The translations under genes and the position numbers were made by a program. The notes beneath the pieces are model-generated. The model made no database searches. It worked only from the letters and a program-made list of their open reading frames with translations, and was not told the origin of the DNA. Of a DNA stretch of 64,000 bases, positions 57,751 to 64,000 are shown piece by piece. How positions within the stretch are numbered: position 1 is the first letter of the stretch; every line of letters begins with the position of its first letter. The DNA comes from Pedobacter ureilyticus (GTDB lineage: Bacteria; Bacteroidota; Bacteroidia; Sphingobacteriales; Sphingobacteriaceae). The stretch spans positions 41,314-105,313 of the forward strand of contig NZ_SSHJ01000016.1 of the NCBI RefSeq assembly GCF_005925345.1, in the 5' to 3' direction.

Positions 57751-60700
57751 TTATTTATTAAACCTCGAGTCTTTAAGTAATTTATGCGCAGTTCTGGCTA
57801 CACGAATGCCTCTATTTGCGTCCTTGACTATATCTTCCCATTTAACATCATTATATTCTTCTGGGAACACTTCTCTAATTCTTCCTTTTTTAAATCTAGA
57901 AATAATCTGAGATCCAGTCATTCCATCATATTTATGGGCTAAATTTGCACGAGCAGACATATCTATAATAGCACTGACAATGCTTGCAGTTCCTATTACC
58001 AACCCTGTTCCGGGAAATAGCCTTTCTAAGGGATAAGCCATTTGAAGCCCTGGGTTTATAGGGTATGGTCTCACAGTTGGAGCGATATAAATTCCTACTT
58101 GCTGATTTTTCCCTTTAATTGTAACTTCAGCCAATTCTCCCCCATACTTAACGTATTTTGCGCTAGCTGCCGCATATTGTCCGGCCATATCAACAGTCAG
58201 ATTATTTATCTGTTTTACGTCATAGTTTGCATCTATTTGGAAAAACCGATCTGGTTCATCTGTTAGAACTATCGTTTTAAGTTTTCCTTGTTCATCAAAA
58301 AAATAATCGTTGTAGTAACCTTCAACAGACCTCCCATCCGGATCTATATAGAAGATAGGATTATTCAATCCATAATTATATGGTGAGACTTTATCATAGT
58401 TCTCCGCAAGCGGGTCGATAACGTTCCACCTGCCTATTACCGGGTCATAGAACCTTGCGCCATAATCATACTGTTCCAATTCATCCTGCAGCTCCTTGCC
58501 GTTGTAAAGGTACTTATTCCTATCATCGTTCGGACTGCCCAATTTCCTTAGCCCAAAGGCATAGTAGTCGTCACGCTGCAATATCCGCACAGCGCCTCCG
58601 TAAATATCGAAACTTGTGCGCACATTTCCAAGATGGTCCGTCAAATTGTAACGGTAGGTGTAGCTTCCGTCACTGTTCAGCGCCATACCCTCGCCCGTCT
58701 GTATGAAATCTATCGTGCCATCATTTTTGTACTGTATGCCATCCACATAGTCCGTAGTGCCAGTAGTACTGGATATCTTCCTAAGCTTCCGCCCCATGGC
58801 ATCATAGATGTAGGAGATATTCGCCGGACCAATTACCGTAGCGGGAAGGTTCAGGTGGTTGTAGGTAAATGTTAAATCTTTACGACCGTCATAAGTCGCA
58901 TTGCCATTGGCATCGTAGCTGTAGTTATTTGTAAGTCCATTTACCTTGTCTAGCCTGTTACTCAGCCCACCGTCCTTATATATATAGGTCTTTGCACCTG
59001 CATTATCCCGGTCCATAGACGAAATATTCCCCATCAAATCATATGTTAGCTGCTCACTCATATCGGTGGACATCCCGCTGATCAGCCTATTCAGCCTATC
59101 ATAACCATAGCTGAACGTATTTGAAGTGCCGTTGGTGTACAGCTGGTTGGATATGTTGCCGTTGTACTGTGGCACCGTGCCGTTGCTGTATTTCAGCTCC
59201 ATGGCAAACTCCCCGCTCGTGCTGTTCCTCAACCAGCCACGCTCGTTATAGTTGTAGCTGGTCGTCTGCATCCCGTTGTGCAGAGCCTTCTGTTTTAACT
59301 GGCCGATTTCGTTGTAGGCCAGCGAGGAAAGCTGTACAGTGGCGCCAAGTACCTCTCCCGTAACTCCCGGATTGGTATCTATCTTCTGGTTGCTGGTCTT
59401 TACCCTGCCCATGTGGTCGTAGGTATATGTATCGGCAACCGTTGTGGTGGCTCCATTGGCCTTATGGATCCGTTTACTGTTCTTAACGCTGCCGTCAAAG
59501 TCGTATTCAGTATCCGTACGGTCTTTTCCCCTGCTCCCGATCACCAGGCCTTCCAGATGGTTCTCGGAATGTGTCTGTATAACCTGTCCCCTATCATCAT
59601 AATAGCTGATGCTCAACAACATGTCCCCAGTCCCCAGGTTTCTCACTTTACTGCCCGTAGCAAGTCCCTTTACCATAGTGCTCTCCGCAGTATAGGGTAC
59701 GAAGGCCACAAAATCAAAAGTAGCGGTCTTTCCCGGTATCCCGTAGTTATCGTAATAACTGATGGTCAGCTCGTGGTCGTAGCTTCGTGGATAGGCCAGA
59801 TTCGTATATTCGCTCCCCGATACCCTTGTCTCCCAGAGCGGATAGTCCGGGGCTACACCATCGGCGTCCAATTCTGCCTGTAGTGCTGCCCTACTGCCGG
59901 AACTGGACAGCATGCCCGTAATAACGGTACGTCCAAGCGCATCGTACTTGCTGAAAAGCCATTTGGCCTCTCCGACAAGCTTGGGATCGCGACTGAGCAC
60001 CAACTGGTCCAGCTTGTTGTAAACCATCTCATCCCAGCCCTTGCCGGGAACCTTCTTCTCTATCAGACGCCTCCGCCCGTCGTAGCGGTACTGGTAGCAG
60101 AAGTTGTCCAATGCCGTACCGTCTGGCACCCCCGCATCGGGATCCGCACCCGGCGGCAGCACGAAGCTCAGGTTGCCAAAATCGTCGTACACATAGTACG
60201 TGCTCAGTACCTTGATGCCCGATTTATCGTTGAACATCCTCTTGAGCACTATCCTGCCTTCTTTATCCTTATACTCCTCTACCGTACCGGCCTTGCCATG
60301 TGAAGATTGCCAGTTCTCGTCCTTGCTGATGGTAAGGTACAACTGCCCCGCACCATAATAGGCCGTGGCATTGCTCAGCGTACGGTAATGGTTGGGGCTG
60401 CCCACTTCGGCACGAAACAGCCTTACGGCAAAGCCCGTGGTGACATTGTTGTCGGCATCCGTATTGTTGGTGCCATAGGCCGTCTTTACGCTGTGGTCGT
60501 CGGCCGTCGGGACCGCAGGCTGCCACGTGGCGCCCAGAAAACCCTGCTTCAGCACCCGGTTCAACGGGCTCGGCTCGAACTGGGTAACACTGAAGGGGGA
60601 GCCATTCTGCACAACACCGCTTGGCGGAGAGCTATGGAAGCCCAGCTGGTCGGCGATGGCCGTAGCCCTATAGCTCCCACTGGTACCCGTCTGTGCAGCA

Positions 60701-63015
60701 TACGGCAGGTACTTCCTGTCCTCCCTGCCCAGGGCATCGTAGGCCACCGGCGTAACGATGTCCTTCATCGAAGGGGAGCCGAATACCTGTACGTCCTGCA
60801 TCGGGCGGCCCAGCCCGTCAAAGTACCGGATCGAGGTATGTACCTTCAGCGGGTCCGAACTGGCAGCAACAACCTGTGCCGCGGCCGTATGGCTCGCATC
60901 CCTGTTGGTATAGATCGTAATATAGTTCTGGTCGGAGCTGGCGATCACCCCAGGCTGCGATACCCCAAGGGTAAAGGTGGCCGTGGAGCTCCCGCCAGCA
61001 TTGCTGGCAGTTACCGTAAACAGCGTGGCAGCAAAGGAACCCGTGGGCGTGCCGCTCACCGTCCCCGTAACACTGTCGAAGGACAGCCCCGGGGGCAGTG
61101 CCGGGCTTATGCTATAACCGCCCCAGCCCAGCTTCCTTACCGCATAGCTCCCGTTCTGGGCGACGTAGAGCGTGCTGCCATATATGCTGAGGCCATAGGG
61201 CGAACTGAAGCGGATAACACCCCCAGTACCGTCCACCGTGCCGGGACTTGTAGTGCCGGCAAGGGTCGTTACCACGCCTCCAGATGTTACCTTCCTGATC
61301 ATATGGTTCCCATAGTCGGCAACATAGATGCTGCCGTCGCCGCCCACCGTAAGCGAGTTCGTATAGTTGAAGCCAGCAGCGCCGCCCGTGCCGTTGGCAC
61401 TGCCCGCATAGCCGTTCCCGGCAAGCGTGCTCACCGTACCATCCGGGGCCACCTTCCTGATGGCATGGTTCAGCCTGTCGGCGACATAAAGGTTCCCCGA
61501 CTGGTCCAATCCAAGCCCCATCGGGTTGCGGAAGCTCGCAGAGAGCCCTGGACCGTTGCCCATGCCCGCACTGCCGCTGCCCGCATAAGTACTTACAGCA
61601 CCACTGGACAGCACGATCTTCCTGATACGGTGGTTTGAATAGTCCGCAACATACAGGTTGCCCTGCCCGTCAAGGGCAAGGCCGATCGGACTGCTGAAAC
61701 TGGCACTGGTGCCAGTTCCATTGGAGCTGCCCGCACTGCCGCTGCCGGCGACAGTACTTACCACCCCACCGGGGCTGATCTTCCTGATCCTGTGGTTCTG
61801 CTGGTCGGACACGTACACGTTGCCCGAACCGTCCACAGCAAGGGCGGAGGGATGTTGGAACAGCGCCGAAGTGCCAGTACCATCGGCATAGCCAGCATAG
61901 CCACCGCCGGCAAGGGTAATGGCTGTCCCGCCGGGCGCCACCTTCAATATCCGGTGGTTGCCAGCATCGGCAACATACACGTTGCCAGAGGCATCGGTGG
62001 CCGTACCGAGCGGATTGTTCACCCCACCGCTGCCGATCAGCGTACCGGCAACCACATCACCGCTTACCGCACCGCCAGTATTCGTAGGGGCGGCACTGAA
62101 GACAGTACCGGGGGATATCGGAGAGGCAATATTATAGCTGATGGAGGGCGGCTGTACCAGGGGGGCAACAGAGATCGAGGTCGTGATCGGGCCCGTATTG
62201 GCACCGTAGCCTTCGGAGACCACATAGTAGGTCCCCGCAGAAAGCACCGTGGATATAGAGGCCCTATTTCCCGCACATACAGGACCATTATCATCATTGG
62301 TCGAGATGGCCTGCCCATTTACATCCAATAGGTGCATGTAGGTATCAAAACCACTGGAACAGTGCGATAGGGTCACCGTGGAGGTCCCCGAGAGCGTGAA
62401 ACGGTAGTAGATCTCGCTGCTTGCCTGTCCCATCACGCTGGAAAGGCAGGCATCCCCGTTGTTCCTCGTATCGGAATAGCTGCCGCCGCCGCCCGGAAAG
62501 GTCCCCGCATCGACCGCAGAGGAAAGGCTCGAACCGGCAGCGCCACCGCTCGAGGAGACCATGATGTTTACCGCAAGCATACCCGTCGTCCAGTCGTTGC
62601 CCTGGGCCACCACATAGTATGTCCCCGGAAAGAGGAACTCCGATAGCGAACCGTTGGTGCCCCAGCACAGCGGACCGTTGTCGTTGTTCCAGGCCACAAC
62701 GCTCCCCATCTCGTCTAGGATGAACACCTGGGTATCGTAGTTGCTCCCGCAGAGCGATACGTCAACCTGGGAGGCCGAGCTGAGCGTGAACGTGTACCAG
62801 GGCCCGCCGCTGCCCATCCAATAGCTGTCATAGTAGCCAGCCCCTGTGTCGCGGTAGTCCCAGTGGTAGCCTCCGCTGCAGTCCACCGTCACCGGAACCG
62901 CATCGTACATCCCGCTGCCCGATTGGGCACCGGAACGAAGGGAAAACAATAGTAGGAGCGCCAGCAGCGCAAAGGCCGATGGACGGCATGCCCGTAGTAG
63001 GTATATACTTGCCAT
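57751..63015 (-). CDS. NHL/RHS-repeat polymorphic toxin with variable C-terminal tip
   Basis: The 1754-residue protein has a signal peptide (about 1-30), two pre-peptidase-like beta domains (about 35-150 and 165-285), six NHL repeats (about 330-635, e.g. GNVYVADAGNHRI and GNLYVADYSNHRI), a He_PIG segment (about 640-690), a DUF6443 region (about 705-840, with SIRYFDGLGRPMQDV), RHS/YD repeats (about 900-1480) and the RHS core end (about 1500-1563, with YNGKELQDELEQYDYGARFYDP and NPIFYIDPDGRS; quoted in part). The last 191 residues (58326-57751) have no repeats and end in SRFNK; they are the candidate toxin. RHS cages hold such tips. No T9SS tail is present, as expected when the C-terminus is the toxin. 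Confidence 0.82.
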   Translation of the reverse strand: MASIYLLRACRPSAFALLALLLLFSLRSGAQSGSGMYDAVPVTVDCSGGYHWDYRDTGAGYYDSYWMGSGGPWYTFTLSSASQVDVSLCGSNYDTQVFILDEMGSVVAWNNDNGPLCWGTNGSLSEFLFPGTYYVVAQGNDWTTGMLAVNIMVSSSGGAAGSSLSSAVDAGTFPGGGGSYSDTRNNGDACLSSVMGQASSEIYYRFTLSGTSTVTLSHCSSGFDTYMHLLDVNGQAISTNDDNGPVCAGNRASISTVLSAGTYYVVSEGYGANTGPITTSISVAPLVQPPSISYNIASPISPGTVFSAAPTNTGGAVSGDVVAGTLIGSGGVNNPLGTATDASGNVYVADAGNHRILKVAPGGTAITLAGGGYAGYADGTGTSALFQHPSALAVDGSGNVYVSDQQNHRIRKISPGGVVSTVAGSGSAGSSNGTGTSASFSSPIGLALDGQGNLYVADYSNHRIRKIVLSSGAVSTYAGSGSAGMGNGPGLSASFRNPMGLGLDQSGNLYVADRLNHAIRKVAPDGTVSTLAGNGYAGSANGTGGAAGFNYTNSLTVGGDGSIYVADYGNHMIRKVTSGGVVTTLAGTTSPGTVDGTGGVIRFSSPYGLSIYGSTLYVAQNGSYAVRKLGWGGYSISPALPPGLSFDSVTGTVSGTPTGSFAATLFTVTASNAGGSSTATFTLGVSQPGVIASSDQNYITIYTNRDASHTAAAQVVAASSDPLKVHTSIRYFDGLGRPMQDVQVFGSPSMKDIVTPVAYDALGREDRKYLPYAAQTGTSGSYRATAIADQLGFHSSPPSGVVQNGSPFSVTQFEPSPLNRVLKQGFLGATWQPAVPTADDHSVKTAYGTNNTDADNNVTTGFAVRLFRAEVGSPNHYRTLSNATAYYGAGQLYLTISKDENWQSSHGKAGTVEEYKDKEGRIVLKRMFNDKSGIKVLSTYYVYDDFGNLSFVLPPGADPDAGVPDGTALDNFCYQYRYDGRRRLIEKKVPGKGWDEMVYNKLDQLVLSRDPKLVGEAKWLFSKYDALGRTVITGMLSSSGSRAALQAELDADGVAPDYPLWETRVSGSEYTNLAYPRSYDHELTISYYDNYGIPGKTATFDFVAFVPYTAESTMVKGLATGSKVRNLGTGDMLLSISYYDDRGQVIQTHSENHLEGLVIGSRGKDRTDTEYDFDGSVKNSKRIHKANGATTTVADTYTYDHMGRVKTSNQKIDTNPGVTGEVLGATVQLSSLAYNEIGQLKQKALHNGMQTTSYNYNERGWLRNSTSGEFAMELKYSNGTVPQYNGNISNQLYTNGTSNTFSYGYDRLNRLISGMSTDMSEQLTYDLMGNISSMDRDNAGAKTYIYKDGGLSNRLDKVNGLTNNYSYDANGNATYDGRKDLTFTYNHLNLPATVIGPANISYIYDAMGRKLRKISSTTGTTDYVDGIQYKNDGTIDFIQTGEGMALNSDGSYTYRYNLTDHLGNVRTSFDIYGGAVRILQRDDYYAFGLRKLGSPNDDRNKYLYNGKELQDELEQYDYGARFYDPVIGRWNVIDPLAENYDKVSPYNYGLNNPIFYIDPDGRSVEGYYNDYFFDEQGKLKTIVLTDEPDRFFQIDANYDVKQINNLTVDMAGQYAAASAKYVKYGGELAEVTIKGKNQQVGIYIAPTVRPYPINPGLQMAYPLERLFPGTGLVIGTASIVSAIIDMSARANLAHKYDGMTGSQIISRFKKGRIREVFPEEYNDVKWEDIVKDANRGIRVARTAHKLLKDSRFNK

Positions 63016-63057
63016 GAAAATGTCGTTTTAGATGGTTATGTTAATGGCTCCAGGTGG

Positions 63058-63483
63058 CTACTGCACCTTGCTTGCACCGCCCCTGCGCTCGGTAGTGGGG
63101 ATCACCTTAGATTGCTGGGCGGGCGTCAATAGGCCCTCCAGCTGACGGTTCTTCAGCACGATTAGGCGGTCGATCGCAGCACGCTTGCCCGCATCGTTCA
63201 GAGAGGTGTCGGAGACCACCTTCGCAACACCGGACTTGTACTCCGTGCTCACCCTGAGCACCTGATCGGCCTTGGCACTGTCAACGCCCAAAGTCCGCCG
63301 GTAGTGATCACGCTCCACACGTTTCCGACCCGCAGCGTCTCTTGCAACCTCCTGGCGGAAACCAACCTTCTCCCTTTTCAAAGTGTCAGCCTTCTTATGG
63401 ACAGTTTCCTGGGCAACTGTTCCTCCAACTGCGGCAACGGTCAAAACTACCGCGATAAATGATATTCTTAAAGTTCCTTTCAT
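63058..63483 (-). CDS. Small secreted Spy/CpxP-like protein
   Basis: The 141-residue product has a signal peptide (about 1-25, ending TVAQ) and is otherwise helical and highly charged. LLTPAQQSK near the C-terminus resembles the LTxxQ motif of Spy/CpxP periplasmic chaperones. It starts upstream of the RHS gene and ends 42 bp before it, so the two may be cotranscribed. The fold assignment is tentative. Confidence 0.6.
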   Translation of the reverse strand: MKGTLRISFIAVVLTVAAVGGTVAQETVHKKADTLKREKVGFRQEVARDAAGRKRVERDHYRRTLGVDSAKADQVLRVSTEYKSGVAKVVSDTSLNDAGKRAAIDRLIVLKNRQLEGLLTPAQQSKVIPTTERRGGASKVQ

Positions 63484-63498
63484 ATATCTTTTAGTATG

Positions 63499-63872
63499 TT
63501 ATTGTCCCCTGTAGTGATAGTCATATGCCTTCAGTACCTTCCCGTTGTGATCCTTCTCACACTTTAGCCTACCAAAACTGTCGTAATCGTAATACACCGT
63601 CATGCCCTTAGAATCCGTCATACTGGTAATTCCACCATAATAATTGTAAGTTGTAGCCATAAGTGAAGAGCCATTATTCAAAGAATATAATCCGTCGGTA
63701 AAACTCCTCCAAATTTGTTTTTGCGTTACAGTTTCTAAAGATTGAACACTAGCTAACAAATTATCTAATTGTGGGTCGATCGAATTTATTGTGGTTAATA
63801 AATTTGCATGCGTAATATCATTTCCTATAATCACAGGATACAATCCGTTGTAACCATATACACAGCTTTTAA
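63499..63872 (-). pseudogene. 3' remnant of a second RHS/YD-repeat gene, cut by an IS21-like end
   Basis: The frame ends at 63499 and encodes YD-repeat motifs near its C-terminus (YYDYDSFGRLKCEKDHNGKVL, quoted in part as YDSFGRLKCEKD). There is no toxin tip after the repeats. Upstream the frame runs without a stop into the IS-like terminus at 63873, so the gene has lost its 5' part. A TTG at 63843 is available as a start but probably means nothing. The length and sequence fit the tail of a larger RHS protein interrupted by an insertion. Confidence 0.7.
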
Positions 63873-64000
63873 TGTGGAGATTTCGCTGAAACTGACCACC
63901 CCATTTCGGTTTAAACTGACCACCTATTCCGCTTGAAATTGACCACCTGATTTCGGAGGAAACTGACCAGTTCGAACGATGTCTAAATGCTATGGCGGCA
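63873..64000. mobile_element. Terminus of an IS21-like insertion sequence (continues beyond the window)
   Basis: The sequence begins TGTGGAGATTTCGCTG and then carries four copies of ACTGACCACC-like motifs at 63891, 63915, 63938 and 63962, spaced 23-24 bp apart. IS21-family elements have TG...CA ends and several subterminal transposase-binding repeats of this kind. The transposase genes istA/istB should lie to the right of the window. Confidence 0.7.

Noticed and set aside
60307..61638. A 443-codon open frame on the plus strand
   Set aside because: It is antisense to the NHL-repeat part of the RHS gene, is rich in Arg and Gly, and arises from G+C-rich repeats. The minus-strand frame has clear domains.
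61792..62331. A 179-codon plus-strand frame
   Set aside because: It is a shadow of the RHS N-terminal domains, with low-complexity composition and no motif.

Overview
The window comes from a Bacteroidota chromosome, most likely a Pedobacter-like member of the Sphingobacteriaceae. The evidence is two SusC/SusD pairs, a FecI/FecR pair, many Por-type C-terminal sorting domains for the type IX secretion system (T9SS), a PorP/SprF partner protein and an A+T-rich background. Nearly all genes lie on the minus strand; the clear exceptions are an ECF sigma factor and an AraC-type regulator. No tRNA, rRNA or CRISPR array was seen.

Layout. 1-7.8 kb: a pectin operon with a pectate lyase, a multimodular pectinesterase and a second pectate lyase that runs off the left edge. 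7.8-8.4 kb: a non-coding stretch with a 177-bp MITE-like element. 8.4-18.5 kb: a FecI-type sigma factor diverging from FecR, then SusC (with an STN domain), SusD, a TlpA-like and a thioredoxin-like protein and a small hypothetical protein. 18.6-23.0 kb: ribulokinase and a fucose-isomerase-fold enzyme, with a divergent AraC regulator. 23.1-31.4 kb: SusC, SusD, a DUF5017 lipoprotein, a type B (CHU_C) T9SS cargo and PorP/SprF in one tight operon. 32-53.9 kb: secreted or periplasmic proteins (two Asp-box proteins, three VCBS/FG-GAP proteins, two SASA esterases, a frameshifted alpha/beta hydrolase, a DUF3748 propeller, three proteins carrying an unnamed beta-rich module), ending with an aldolase of the DapA/NanA family and a sodium:solute symporter. 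54.3-57.3 kb: a SprB-repeat surface protein flanked by 28-bp direct repeats, with gene remnants. 57.3-63.5 kb: a 1754-residue NHL/RHS protein with an A+T-rich C-terminal tip followed 5 bp later by a likely immunity gene. 63.5-64 kb: the 3' end of another RHS gene cut by an IS21-like terminus.

The most interesting signals are three. (1) A 26-bp sequence occurs upstream of five separate transcription units between 31 and 54 kb (starts 31392, 38706, 44606, 48826, 53854). It links the second SusCD operon, the Asp-box/VCBS/SASA/DUF3748 genes and the aldolase-symporter pair into one probable regulon. (2) A module of about 150-190 residues, marked by an LSRGxG-like motif and an RLYAWGAT-like motif, occurs seven times in four of these proteins, and I cannot assign it to a named family. 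(3) The RHS tip and its downstream gene look like a recombined toxin-immunity pair.

A working model is that the 31-54 kb regulon captures an acetylated glycan, removes acetyl groups with the SASA enzymes, releases a sugar with the Asp-box proteins, imports it with the symporter and cleaves it with the aldolase, possibly a 2-keto-3-deoxy sugar acid. No known glycoside hydrolase other than the Asp-box proteins was recognised there, so the substrate is open.
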